63,940 nt of DNA, taken from positions 1 through 63,940 of the forward strand of contig NZ_JAODBU010000010.1 of NCBI RefSeq assembly GCF_025336545.1, written 5' to 3'. Source of the DNA: Eubacterium_U album. Lineage in GTDB: Bacteria > Bacillota > Clostridia > Lachnospirales > Lachnospiraceae. Below are positions 7,944 through 16,591 of the stretch, piece after piece. How positions within the stretch are numbered: position 1 is the stretch's first letter; each line of letters opens with the position of its first letter. The notes under the pieces were generated by a model that saw only the letters and a list, made by a program, of their open reading frames with translations, did not search any database and had not been told where the DNA came from. The position numbers and the translations under genes were made by a program.

Positions 7944-9988
7944 TCTGATTTCTCCTTCTGCTTCTTGTGATAAAATTCCAAAGACTTCTCGTTATGGTTT
8001 ATCTTTTGACATTCTTCGGAACAGAATTTCTGCTGACTGTGTGTAGGCCAGTAGGTACTGCCACACACAGCACAGACACGCTGACGATAATAATGATTTC
8101 CTTTTTCAGCTTCTCTGTCGGCTTTTGTCTTGTCCTGCCTTGCCTGATAGCAACAATCTTTTGAACAGAATATCTGTCGGTTACTTGTAGGCACAAACTC
8201 TTTTTGACAGTGAGGACATATCTTTGTCTTGACGATTTCTCCACCGTTTTCAGCGAGTTTTTTCGCCTTTCGCTTCTCTCGGTAGGCTTTTTCACGCTCA
8301 CGCTGTTTTGCCAAGCGTTCCATCTCAATCTGTTCTTCCTGTGCCTTTATTTCAGCAAGTTCTTCTTCTGTATAGGCAATATCGACCTGCCCGACATAGT
8401 TGAAGTAAATATCAACCTTTTGTGTCCTTGCTTTTCCCACACCCTCTGCTTCATAAACCACAATCTTGTCAATGAGTTCAGCAAACATCAAATCGGAAAT
8501 TTCTGTCGGCTCTTTGCACTTGCGAATTAAAGAAATGAAATGCTTAATATCAACAGCATTTACTTTTTCTTCGGTAAGTTCCTTTTCCATTTCCTCAATC
8601 TTCGTTTCCAGCTCAGCCTGTTCGTCATCGTACTGCTTCATCAGTTGCTTATACTGTCTTTCGGGCAGTAATCCCGAAACAAGATTTTCATACAAGCCAC
8701 GAATAAGTTTAGACAATTCATCGTATCGCTTCTGAAAACGGTGCAATTCCGATTTATTGTGCTTTGGCTTTTCTGTCTGCTTTTCATTCCAAAGTGCTTG
8801 AAGTTCCTTTGCAAAGGCTTCTTCGTCATTCAGAACAAATCTTGATAATCGTTTGACAGCCGATAATATCAAGGCTTCAACATTATCAGCACTAATTGAA
8901 TGGGCAGAGCAGGAGTTTACTTTGCTTGCATATCCGCCGCAACGGTAAGAATACTGCACCGAACGGTCTTTTTTACTGTAATGCGTTTGCAGGGTCATTC
9001 TTCTGCCACAATCCGCACAGTACAGATAACCGCTTAAACGGTTGCTATGCGTTCCTCTTGCCGCTGTCCTGTTCGCTCGTTTCTTTCGCTTCTGAACGCT
9101 GTCCCAAAGTTCCTGCGAGATGATAGGCTCGTGCGTATTATAAAATACATACTGTTCATCTTCATCGGTATTCTTTCTTTTGTGCAGTTTGAAATTGGTG
9201 CTGACCGATTTACGCAAAACAGTATGACCGAGATATTCCTGTCTGCTTAAAATCGCTCTTATGGTTGACATTCCCCAAAGATACGGGTCTGAAAACTTTG
9301 TTCCGTTATACTGTTCGGGGTGATATTCCTTTGCGTGTGCAGCCGGAATTAAAACCTTTTCTTCGGTAAGCAATTCAGCGATTGCTCTCGGACTTTTGCC
9401 CTCGTTGGCAAGCAAAAAGATACGCTTTACCACCGCAGAAGCCACAGGGTCAACGACAAGCGTTTGTTTGTCGGTTGCTAATCGGTTATATCCATAGGGA
9501 ATTGAACCGCTACAACGCTTTCCGTCTTTCATACGGGCGTCAAACACAGCCTTGATTTTATTGCTTGTGTCTTTTGCGTACCATTCGTTCATTATATTCA
9601 AAAATGGGGCAAAGTCATTGTCAGAAGCATTATTGCTGTCGATACTGTTATTTATCGCAAGGAAACGGACATCTTTCTGTGGGAACAGAACTTCCGTATA
9701 AAAACCGACTTGCAGATAGTTTCGCCCTAATCGGCTCATATCCTTAACAATAATCGTTGCGACATTTCCTGCTTCTACTTCCTTAATCAACTCCTGAAAA
9801 CTCGGACGATTGAAATTTACACCCGAAAAACCATCGTCAGTAAAATGACGGATATTCGTAAAACCATTTCTTCGGGCGTAATCTTCCAAGTATTGCTTTT
9901 GATTGGTGATTGAATTTGACTCACCATTAAGATCATCATCTCTCGACAAACGCTCATAGAGTGCTGTAATCTTTGAACTCCTTGACAT
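7868..9988 (-). CDS. tnpX: TnpX-type large serine recombinase
   Basis: 706 aa, the usual TnpX length (about 707). The resolvase domain comes first with the nucleophile Ser in YERLSRDD (residue 15) and the conserved IIVKDMSRLGRN block. A recombinase domain and a zinc ribbon follow (CADCGRR ... CGGY ... CSAH), then a coiled-coil stretch (about 430-500). Two more CxxC...CSxxC zinc-knuckle pairs close the C-terminus (CPHCQKEF / FCSKDC and CAVCGSTY / FCSEEC). It excises and inserts the element through a circular form, without needing long homology. Ribosome site AAAGGAGG fixes the start. It is the first gene from the right end. Confidence 0.93.
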   Translation of the reverse strand: MSRSSKITALYERLSRDDDLNGESNSITNQKQYLEDYARRNGFTNIRHFTDDGFSGVNFNRPSFQELIKEVEAGNVATIIVKDMSRLGRNYLQVGFYTEVLFPQKDVRFLAINNSIDSNNASDNDFAPFLNIMNEWYAKDTSNKIKAVFDARMKDGKRCSGSIPYGYNRLATDKQTLVVDPVASAVVKRIFLLANEGKSPRAIAELLTEEKVLIPAAHAKEYHPEQYNGTKFSDPYLWGMSTIRAILSRQEYLGHTVLRKSVSTNFKLHKRKNTDEDEQYVFYNTHEPIISQELWDSVQKRKKRANRTAARGTHSNRLSGYLYCADCGRRMTLQTHYSKKDRSVQYSYRCGGYASKVNSCSAHSISADNVEALILSAVKRLSRFVLNDEEAFAKELQALWNEKQTEKPKHNKSELHRFQKRYDELSKLIRGLYENLVSGLLPERQYKQLMKQYDDEQAELETKIEEMEKELTEEKVNAVDIKHFISLIRKCKEPTEISDLMFAELIDKIVVYEAEGVGKARTQKVDIYFNYVGQVDIAYTEEELAEIKAQEEQIEMERLAKQREREKAYREKRKAKKLAENGGEIVKTKICPHCQKEFVPTSNRQIFCSKDCCYQARQDKTKADREAEKGNHYYRQRVCAVCGSTYWPTHSQQKFCSEECQKINHNEKSLEFYHKKQKEKSECKDLLQTKELVSSTNSSEIITIPA

Positions 9989-10184
9989 TCTCTTATCCTC
10001 CTTTCCTTATGTAATCCGATTTAGCATTACAGGGATTACTCCCTCTGCTAATAGGAGAAAATAGGGGTACAAAGCGGAACTGTTTTTCAAGAAAATCAAA
10101 ATATTTTTTTGAAGTTCCAAGACCGATTTTGATAGCCTATTTTCAATTTAGAAACGCATTATTTATCGTCCTACTAAAGTATAG

Positions 10185-10228
10185 CCCTCTGGTGTAAGCT
10201 TGCTTACAAACCAGAGGGGTTTTGTTTT
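10185..10228 (+). terminator. Strong plus-strand terminator at the right element end
   Basis: CCCTCTGG (10185-10192) pairs with CCAGAGGG (10211-10218), with an inner GTAAGC-TT-GCTTAC stem, followed by TTTTGTTTT. It points outward, opposite to every transposon gene. It would block plus-strand (antisense) transcription at this end of the element. Confidence 0.8.
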
Positions 10229-10290
10229 AGAATATGGCGACTGCCTAAACGAAATAGATGCGCAGCATCTATGAGTTGGCTCGTTGCTAT
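10214..10290. repeat. Right inverted-repeat pair of the transposon junction
   Basis: GAGGGGTTTTGTTTTAGAA (10214-10232) and TGGCTCGTTGCTAT (10277-10290) mirror the left blocks exactly. The 44 bp between them include the 8-bp-stem GCA-loop hairpin ATAGATGCGCAGCATCTAT. Confidence 0.8.
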
Positions 10291-10342
10291 GTTGCTTTTC
10301 GTTTTCTAATACGACACTGCCTAAACTAGTTTGTCATTTTTA

Positions 10343-10440
10343 AATAAAAAAGGTTCATTGAAATTTTGTTTAGTCTCTCAAAAGTCAGACTTAAAAATCT
10401 AACTTTTCGTAAGCTATACAATTCATTGAACCTTTTTATT
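10343..10440 (-). terminator. Long-stem terminator after the small surface protein gene
   Basis: Minus strand AGGTTCAATGAA pairs with TTCAATGAACCT (11 of 12) across a loop of about 60 nt, followed by TTTTTTATTT. It lies just below the stop at 10460. Confidence 0.6.
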
Positions 10441-10459
10441 ATTATTTTGTTTTATTTCT

Positions 10460-11035
10460 TTATTTTACTTTCTTTATTTTGGACCATTTTCCATAAAGAT
10501 TTACACCATTTTCTTTTCTATATCCTCGAACTTTTACATAATAAATTTTTTTATTTTTTATGTTTTTAATTGTAAAATTAATTTTATTTATATTTAAAGT
10601 TCTTGTTGCTTTCGCCTTAAATTTCTTTGATGTTGATATTTTTATCTGATATCCATTAACACTCTTTAAGACTTTAAGCTTAATCGATATTTTATTTGAT
10701 GCTTTCTTTTTTATTTTTTTAATTTTGGTTCTTTTAATAGTTGCATTAACACATTTCTCATCAGATATAACAACTGTTGTTACATTAGTTTCTTCTTTTT
10801 GCTGTGTCGTTACTTTTTGTGTTGTCTTTTCTGTTTCTTTCTGTGTATCTGATTCATAATTAAGTGCTGTTGTTGTAAATTCGTTCTGCCATGGGAAAGT
10901 TCCTTCATCACCATTCTTTTCTGTTTTAACTATTTCCCCGGCTCTTGCATTTGCAGAATACAACAATCCGCTTCCCATTATCACTGCCATAGCCAATAAA
11001 ACCCATACATATGTTTTTTTACTAATATTACTCAT
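10460..11035 (-). CDS. Small secreted protein with NGDEGTFPW motif and basic C-terminal domain
   Basis: 191 aa from ATG 11035. This start has GTGGTG as ribosome site and is chosen over GTG 11047. An N-terminal signal or anchor helix (VWVLLAMAVIMGSGLLYS) is followed by NGDEGTFPWQNEF (about 41-53) and a Thr/Gln-rich linker. The last 90 residues are Lys-rich: GYQIKISTSKKF ... YYVKVRGYRK ... YGKWSKIKKVK. That domain recurs at the C-termini of the proteins at 11060, 16592 and 19887, and looks like a basic FN3-type fold. No catalytic domain is seen. It follows the 11060 gene by 24 bp and is probably co-transcribed. Function unknown; surface retention is a guess. Confidence 0.7.
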   Translation of the reverse strand: MSNISKKTYVWVLLAMAVIMGSGLLYSANARAGEIVKTEKNGDEGTFPWQNEFTTTALNYESDTQKETEKTTQKVTTQQKEETNVTTVVISDEKCVNATIKRTKIKKIKKKASNKISIKLKVLKSVNGYQIKISTSKKFKAKATRTLNINKINFTIKNIKNKKIYYVKVRGYRKENGVNLYGKWSKIKKVK

Positions 11036-11059
11036 GTCTTTCACCACTTAAAAGTCTGA

Positions 11060-12130
11060 TTATATATTCTTAACTTTCTTTACCTTACTCCATTTTCCAT
11101 ATACTTTCTTTCCATCTACAATCACATATGTTCTTGCCTTAACAAAATACTTCTTACCGGCTTTCAATTTTTTAACAACTGCCTTTGCCTTTTTTGTGTT
11201 TATTGTAACAGTTGTTTTCTTTTTAAATTTTTTGTTTAAAGAAACCTTTACCTGATAACCATTTACTCCCGCAACTTTTTTAAGTTTAACTGTTGCTTTT
11301 TTTGCTGATTTTTTCTTAATTGCTTTTTTGATTACAGGTGCTGTCTGATTATTTACTGTATATACATTTGCTCCACCAATCGTAGTCTCTGTTGCTGTTG
11401 CTGTAGAAATTGCAGAAGTTCCACCTACACTTGTTGGCTGTGCATTTGAGTTATTATTTGTTGTTGCATTCTGTGTTGTTGTTTCGTTCTGATTTGTAGT
11501 TATTCCCGGTGTTTTTTTTGTTGTAGTTGTCTCAAGCGCCTTTGTTGTTGTAGTTGTCTCAGGCGCCTTTGTTGTAGTTGTCTCAGGTGCCTTCGTTGTT
11601 GTACTTGTCTCAGGCGCCTTTGTTGTTGTTTCAGGTGCTTTTGTTGTTGTCGTCTCTGGTACTGTTGTTGTTTCAGGTGCTTTTGTTGTTGTCGTCTCAG
11701 GTGCTTTTGTTGTTGTTTCCTGTGCCTTTGTTGTCGTCTCTGGTGCTTTTGTTGTTGTCGTCTCAGGTGCCTTCGTTGTTGTAGTTATCTCAGGCGCCTT
11801 TGTTGTAGTTGTCTCCTGATGCGATGTTGTAAAAATATCTTCTCCCCAATTATCGCCATTTCCTTTTGTTGTAACATCTACAGTTGTCGTCTCAGGTGCA
11901 GTTGTTGTGAATTCATCATTCCATGGGAATGTTCCTTCATCTCCATTGTTTTCAGTCTCACCTGCATAAAATTCTGCCTCCCAAGGAAGTGTCCCCTGGT
12001 CTCCATTAACTTCAGATGTAGTTCCCTCTGCATATGTAACCTTATGTCCAAATCCACACATTACTGTTCCAACTAATGCAGTTGAACAAATTACCGCCAT
12101 AACTTTTTTCCATGCGATTTTTGAAATCAT
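11060..12130 (-). CDS. Secreted Thr/Pro-rich linker protein with two NGD-GT-PW motifs and basic C-terminal domain
   Basis: 356 aa. The signal peptide is MISKIAWKKVMAVICSTALV. Two copies of NGD[EQ]GT[FL]PWxxEF lie at about residues 42-54 and 62-74, with a looser NGDNWGEDIF near 91. A long repetitive TTTKAPE linker covers about 105-215. The C-terminal 90 residues are the shared Lys-rich domain (GYQVKVSLNKKF ... YGKWSKVKKVK). There is no enzyme domain. The linker should be extended and possibly glycosylated. Ribosome site AGAGAGG precedes the ATG. It heads a two-gene unit with the 10460 gene and could tether or space something at the cell surface. Function not known. Confidence 0.75.
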   Translation of the reverse strand: MISKIAWKKVMAVICSTALVGTVMCGFGHKVTYAEGTTSEVNGDQGTLPWEAEFYAGETENNGDEGTFPWNDEFTTTAPETTTVDVTTKGNGDNWGEDIFTTSHQETTTTKAPEITTTTKAPETTTTKAPETTTKAQETTTKAPETTTTKAPETTTVPETTTTKAPETTTKAPETSTTTKAPETTTTKAPETTTTTKALETTTTKKTPGITTNQNETTTQNATTNNNSNAQPTSVGGTSAISTATATETTIGGANVYTVNNQTAPVIKKAIKKKSAKKATVKLKKVAGVNGYQVKVSLNKKFKKKTTVTINTKKAKAVVKKLKAGKKYFVKARTYVIVDGKKVYGKWSKVKKVKNI

Positions 12131-12472
12131 TATTAATACCTCTCTTCTTCCACATAATTATTTTTTATTCTAACATTTATCGCTATAATATTCAACGAAA
12201 TTTGATTTGGATGGTTGGATGTTGGATGGTTGGATGTTGGATGGTTGGATGTTGGATGGTTGGTTTTATGGTTGTAGATTGTGATTTGTAAACTAATATA
12301 TGGACATATGTTGGTTTGTATATTGTAGATATATTAATTTGTGGGTTCACTTGTTATTTTTATACTTATTTGCCCTACAAAACTTGTTTTTTCCTATTCT
12401 GTAGAGCTTCATGGCTTCCTGTAATTCATTTTATAATTACTTCTTTATGATTTCATTTCATTCTTTTCAAAA
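12131..12472. other. Intergenic region with G-rich 15-bp repeats
   Basis: No gene. It should contain the promoter of the 11060 gene (not clearly definable) and holds the GGATGGTTGGATGTT repeats described separately. Confidence 0.5.
12209..12264. repeat. 15-bp tandem repeat GGATGGTTGGATGTT, about 3.7 copies
   Basis: Three perfect copies (12209-12253) and a partial fourth. They lie 80-135 bp upstream of the 11060 start. The regular GG doublets could form a two-tetrad quadruplex, and the repeat number may vary by slippage. Confidence 0.9.
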
Positions 12473-12535
12473 CAAAAATAGGTAAAGGATTTAATTATTA
12501 AACAAATCAATATCTAATCCTCTACCTACTTTATT
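12470..12535 (-). terminator. Terminator of the metNIQ operon
   Basis: Minus-strand AAGTAGGTAGAGGATTA pairs with TAAATCCTTTACCTATTTTTG, followed by a T-rich run, about 70 bp below the metQ stop. Confidence 0.75.
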
Positions 12536-12606
12536 TTATTAAAAGTATAACTCTAAATTTCTGATTATATCTTCATATGACACCATATCATTCTAATATT
12601 ATATGA

Positions 12607-13452
12607 TTATTCCCCATCGTATGCAATAACAGCGCCCTGATATTTTTCTTCAATAAACTGCTTGATTTCATCTGATTTCAAAACATCAACCAATGCTTTA
12701 ATCTTTTCGCTATCTTCATTTCCTTCTTTTACGGCTATTACATTTACATAAGTTTTAGCTGCTTCTGAGTCTGATTTTTCATAAGCTAATGCATCTTTGC
12801 TTACTGTGTAATTTGCCTCAAGTGCATAATTTCCGTTTAATACTACAAATGCTGTTTCATCTACAACTCTTGGTACCTGTGCTGCTTCTAATTCTACAAT
12901 TTCAACATCATACGGATTTTCAACAATATTGTTTACTGTAGCTTTTATGCCTGCTCCATCTTTTAATTTAATTATGCCATTATCCTGTAATAATAAAAGC
13001 GCTCTTGCTTCATTTGTTGTGTCATTAGGAACTGCAATCTTGTCACCTTTAGCAATATCCTTTAAATCTTTTTTTGTTCCCGGATAAATTCCAAATGGTT
13101 CATAATGAATCTTTCCTGCAATTGCAAGATGTGTTCCTTTTTCTTCATTGAACTGCTCTAAATAAGGAATATGCTGAAAATAGTTTGCATCAAATTCTCC
13201 ACTTTCTACTACGTTATTTGGCTGAACATAATCATCAAATACTTTTACCTCTAATGTGTAACCCTTCTTTTCAAGCAAAGACTTTGCCTCTTCTAGAATC
13301 TCTGCGTGAGGTGTTGCTGAAGCTGCAACTGTTATCTTTTTATCATCACTTGCCTTTGCTGAATCTTTACTATCACTCTTTGCTCCGCATCCTGTTAATG
13401 CTCCTACTGCTAAAATTCCTGTTAATACTACTGCTAAAATTTTCTTTCTCAT
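12607..13452 (-). CDS. metQ: MetQ/NlpA-family methionine-type substrate-binding lipoprotein
   Basis: 281 aa. Lipoprotein signal with lipobox LTGC, then an NlpA-type fold: TPHAEILEEAK, NYFQHIPYLEQFN, and IAVPNDTTNEARALLLLQDNGII, all diagnostic of MetQ. It binds methionine or a related amino acid outside the membrane and hands it to MetI. Ribosome site AGGAGG precedes the ATG. It is last in the metN-metI-metQ unit, 138 bp after metI, and is followed by a terminator. Substrate could be D/L-methionine or a sulphur compound; this cannot be resolved here. Confidence 0.92.
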   Translation of the reverse strand: MRKKILAVVLTGILAVGALTGCGAKSDSKDSAKASDDKKITVAASATPHAEILEEAKSLLEKKGYTLEVKVFDDYVQPNNVVESGEFDANYFQHIPYLEQFNEEKGTHLAIAGKIHYEPFGIYPGTKKDLKDIAKGDKIAVPNDTTNEARALLLLQDNGIIKLKDGAGIKATVNNIVENPYDVEIVELEAAQVPRVVDETAFVVLNGNYALEANYTVSKDALAYEKSDSEAAKTYVNVIAVKEGNEDSEKIKALVDVLKSDEIKQFIEEKYQGAVIAYDGE

Positions 13453-13590
13453 ATATTTTTCCTCCTATTCTCAAACTTAAAAGTTATTAACTATTTGTTA
13501 TTTAAAATTTGTTTATATTAATTAATTTTGCAAAATTGTTTAAGTTATTAATTTATTTTTACTAATTAGTTTTTTATTTTATATTTTTGT

Positions 13591-14250
13591 CTATTTTCTT
13601 TTATCAAGTCTTGATGCAACTACCATTCCTACTGACTGAAACACCTGCACAAGAACTACTAATAACACAACTGTTACAATCATTATTGCTGAATCATATC
13701 TGTAATATCCATATCGAATTGCAATATCACCAAGGCCTCCGCCTCCGACAGTTCCTGCCATCGCTGAGTAACCAAGAATTGTACCTATTGCAATTGTTGC
13801 TCCTGTTATAAGGGATGTCCTTGATTCTAAAATCATTACCTTAACAACTATTGTAAAATCATTTGCTCCCATAGCTCTTGCCGCTTCTATAACTCCATAA
13901 TCTACTTCCTTTAATGAAGATTCAACCATTCGTGCTATAAATGGGATTGCTGCTACTACCAACGGTACAACTGTTGCCGACGAGCCATAACTCTGTCCCA
14001 CAATTAATTTTGTTAATGGAATTACTAAAATTAACAAAATAAGAAAAGGAATACTTCTTACAATATTTGCTATTATGTCTATCACTTTATATGCAGCTCT
14101 ATTTGGTTTAAGCCCATCTTTGTCAAATACTGCTAACAACACCCCCATCGGCAGTCCAAATAAATATCCAACGGCTGTAGACAACAATGTCATATAAAGC
14201 GTTTCCAATATTCCATTCAAAATCATATTGTTTACTTCACTACTCCACAT
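13591..14250 (-). CDS. metI: MetI-family ABC permease
   Basis: 219 aa, normal length. Five or so membrane helices, with the permease EAA-type loop at EAARAMGANDFTIVVKVMI. Partner of MetN and MetQ in methionine-type uptake. ATG 14250 has GAGGAGGTG upstream and overlaps the metN stop by 11 bp, so translation is coupled. Confidence 0.92.
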   Translation of the reverse strand: MWSSEVNNMILNGILETLYMTLLSTAVGYLFGLPMGVLLAVFDKDGLKPNRAAYKVIDIIANIVRSIPFLILLILVIPLTKLIVGQSYGSSATVVPLVVAAIPFIARMVESSLKEVDYGVIEAARAMGANDFTIVVKVMILESRTSLITGATIAIGTILGYSAMAGTVGGGGLGDIAIRYGYYRYDSAIMIVTVVLLVVLVQVFQSVGMVVASRLDKRK

Positions 14251-15271
14251 AATTGTCCACCTCCTCTATCTCTAAACCTCTTTCTATCAAATATTCTTTC
14301 ATCTTTTCTACATTATTGCTATCTTCCTGAAATCCTAATATCATTTCTCCTTTAGCAACTCCACCAACATTTTTAGTATTAGCTTTGAGAATATTTACCG
14401 GTTCATTAAATTGTAAAATCATATTTGCAATTACAGGTTCAAATGATGAATTTTCTGAAAATACAATTCTTACATTCTTCCCTTTGCTGATTTTTGCTGC
14501 CACCTTTCCTGTATTTTCAATATCATTTCCCAAATCTCTGCTAATAAGTTCTCTCGCTACATCTGATTTAGGGTGTGTAAATATTTCTGATACTTTTCCA
14601 TCCTCAACAACTTCCCCTGACTTCATAATTGCTACATGCGAACAAATCTCTCTGACTACTGACATCTGATGTGTAATAATTACAATCGTTATTCCAAATT
14701 TCTGATTTATCTCTTTAAGCAAATCGAGTATTGATGCTGTTGTCTGCGGATCTAAAGCACTTGTTGCTTCATCACAAAGAAGAATTTTAGGATTTGATGC
14801 CAATGCTCTTGCAATTGCAACTCTCTGTTTTTGTCCTCCTGAAAGCTGAGCCGGATATGCTTTTGCCTTATCACTAAGTCCTACAATTTCAAGTAATTCT
14901 TTTGCTCTTTTTCTAGCCTCTGTCTTTTTCTTCCCATGTATATAAAGTGGAAAGCATATATTTTCAAGAACACTCTTTTGCATAAGCAAATTAAAATGTT
15001 GAAATATCATTCCGATATCTTCTCTTTGCTTTCTAAGTTCTTTCTTAGAAAAACTACCAAGTTCTTTTCCTTTAATAAAAATTTTTCCCTCTGTTGGTTC
15101 TTCCAAATAATTAATACATCTTACTAATGTACTTTTTCCTGCACCGGACATACCAATGATTCCATATATATCTCCCTGCTCTATTGATAAATTTACATTT
15201 TTCAAAGCCTGAACATTTCCATCTTTTGTAGAATATGTTTTACTTACATTTTGAATTAATATTTCTGACAT
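14240..15271 (-). CDS. metN: MetN-family ABC transporter ATP-binding protein
   Basis: 343 aa. Walker A GMSGAGKS, signature LSGGQKQR, Walker B ILLCDEATSALDP, and a C-terminal NIL-type regulatory domain (about 260-343) typical of MetN. It energises MetI. First gene of metNIQ. I looked in the 270 bp upstream for an S-box or T-box leader and saw none; the LysR gene immediately upstream is a more likely controller. It is the only ABC ATPase gene in the window. Confidence 0.93.
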   Translation of the reverse strand: MSEILIQNVSKTYSTKDGNVQALKNVNLSIEQGDIYGIIGMSGAGKSTLVRCINYLEEPTEGKIFIKGKELGSFSKKELRKQREDIGMIFQHFNLLMQKSVLENICFPLYIHGKKKTEARKRAKELLEIVGLSDKAKAYPAQLSGGQKQRVAIARALASNPKILLCDEATSALDPQTTASILDLLKEINQKFGITIVIITHQMSVVREICSHVAIMKSGEVVEDGKVSEIFTHPKSDVARELISRDLGNDIENTGKVAAKISKGKNVRIVFSENSSFEPVIANMILQFNEPVNILKANTKNVGGVAKGEMILGFQEDSNNVEKMKEYLIERGLEIEEVDNYVE

Positions 15272-15486
15272 GCCCTCACCTCATTTCCATTTTCAATCTA
15301 ATCAGCATATATACATTTTTCTGTATCTAATCAACTTGTTTTATTAATATAATTAAATTAGCACTTTATATGTACTTTTTTAACTTTATTAAGTTATTAT
15401 ATATTGTGACTTAATTTTCTTTGTTTCAATTGTTTTATTCCTTATGTTTTCAAAGTATAACACCTTAGTAGAAATTGTGCTAATCG

Positions 15487-15532
15487 AAAAAAAATACAGC
15501 TTGTTATAGGTTTTGTCTATAGCAAGCTGTAA
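15487..15532 (-). terminator. Terminator of the LysR gene
   Basis: Minus-strand ACAGCTTGCTATAG pairs with CTATAACAAGCTGT (one mismatch), then ATTTTTTTT. It lies 10 bp below the stop of the LysR gene and insulates metN. Confidence 0.85.
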
Positions 15533-15541
15533 TTAATCATG

Positions 15542-16453
15542 TTATTCTAATGCTTTATCTTTAAATTTACTTATTTCTTCCAAATATTTCCTTCCCAAAG
15601 GACTTACCGTTACTCCTTTTCTTACGATATAGCCTATAGTCATTATTTCATCTGACTTTAACTTTACCGCACAATACTCTTCTCCATTTAATTCCTCACA
15701 GATAATTCCTGAGCATAGTGTATATCCATTAAGCCCAACCATAAGATTAAGAAATGTTGCTCTGTCATTCGCCTTAATAAGCCTTTTATAACTATAAGTA
15801 CTTAATACTTCTTCTGCAAAATAAAACGAATTATTTTTTCCCTGGTCAAATGATAAGCATGGATATTCTTCAAGTTCTTCAAGCGTAACCTCTTTTTTAT
15901 TTGCCAATGGATGATTTTTCCACAAATATGCATATATATGACACTTTAATATTTCATGAAATTCAACACCTGATTCCTTAAAAAGCTTAGTTAACACTTT
16001 TTTATTAAAATCATTTATATATAAAATACCGATTTCACTTTTGAAATTTTTTACATCTTCAATTACATCATAAGTTTTCGTTTCATGAACTTCAAACTCG
16101 TATTCATCCATACCAAACTGCTTTACCATTTCCACAAATGCACTTACTGCAAATGTGTAATGTTGCATTGATACACTGAATTTTTTCTTTGATTCTTTTT
16201 TATCAATATACTTATTTTCTATTAAATTGTATTGTTCAACTACCTGTCTGGCGTATCCAATAAATTCCTCTCCCTCAGGAGTAACTGATATTCCTCTATT
16301 AGTTCTTCTGAATATTTCTATTCCGGCTTCTTCTTCTAATTCTTTAATAGCCGCAGAAAGACTCGGCTGTGATATGAACAGATTTCTAGCCGCTTCATTC
16401 ATTGAGTCCGAATTAGCAACTGTTATTGCATATCTTAACTGTGTTAAAGTCAT
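15542..16453 (-). CDS. LysR-family transcriptional regulator
   Basis: 303 aa. N-terminal winged helix-turn-helix (MTLTQLRYAITVANSDSMNEA, then FISQPSLSAAIKELEEE) and a LysR substrate-binding domain from about 90. Strong ribosome site AGGAGG. It is oriented the same way as metNIQ and placed directly upstream, so regulation of methionine/cysteine-type uptake is plausible, but a co-inducer cannot be told from sequence. Confidence 0.9.
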   Translation of the reverse strand: MTLTQLRYAITVANSDSMNEAARNLFISQPSLSAAIKELEEEAGIEIFRRTNRGISVTPEGEEFIGYARQVVEQYNLIENKYIDKKESKKKFSVSMQHYTFAVSAFVEMVKQFGMDEYEFEVHETKTYDVIEDVKNFKSEIGILYINDFNKKVLTKLFKESGVEFHEILKCHIYAYLWKNHPLANKKEVTLEELEEYPCLSFDQGKNNSFYFAEEVLSTYSYKRLIKANDRATFLNLMVGLNGYTLCSGIICEELNGEEYCAVKLKSDEIMTIGYIVRKGVTVSPLGRKYLEEISKFKDKALE

Positions 16454-16527
16454 AACTCCTCCTAATTTATCAAGTTTCTTTTTTCAATGACTTCATTTTA
16501 ACATATTTTTTCCTTATGATTCCATAC

Positions 16528-16572
16528 AATTAATAAAGCTACCGACAGAAACTCTGCCGATAGCTTTATAGT
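16528..16572 (-). terminator. Terminator of the large CBM protein gene
   Basis: Minus-strand AAAGCTATCGGCAG and CTGTCGGTAGCTTT form a stem (one mismatch) around a short AGTTT loop, followed by ATTAATTG. It lies 20 bp below the stop at 16592. Confidence 0.75.
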
Positions 16573-16591
16573 TTAATGAAATATTTAGAAA

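Larger units (their letters stand above)
2587..10290. mobile_element. Tn4451-family mobilizable transposon with sigma/anti-sigma cargo
   Basis: The block holds the characteristic Tn4451/Tn4453 gene set: large serine recombinase TnpX (706 aa), TnpV overlapping its 3' end, MobV-type relaxase (TnpZ) with oriT, a TnpY/RepA-like ATPase and TnpW at the far end. The chloramphenicol resistance gene of Tn4451 is absent; a sigma-70 factor and a membrane anti-sigma-like protein occupy the middle. Limits given here are the outermost inverted repeats (2587-2600 and 10277-10290). The true recombination points could lie further in, between tnpW and 2621 on the left and between about 10000 and 10214 on the right. 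All genes are on the minus strand. Confidence 0.85.
9989..10459. other. Right transposon end and host junction
   Basis: No gene. It holds the presumed tnpX promoter region, a plus-strand terminator (10185-10228), the right inverted repeats, a perfect ATAGATGC-GCA-GCATCTAT hairpin (about 10254-10272) and the host terminator of the next gene (10343-10440). Confidence 0.7.

Noticed and set aside
11578..11784. Leu/Ser-rich plus-strand reading frame (and a similar one at 20780-21007)
   Set aside because: Antisense of the Thr-rich linkers; composition is a by-product of repeated Thr, Glu and Ala codons.
15272..15541. Possible SAM or T-box leader before metNIQ
   Set aside because: No S-box, T-box motif or anti-terminator pair was visible; only the LysR terminator and AT-rich sequence.
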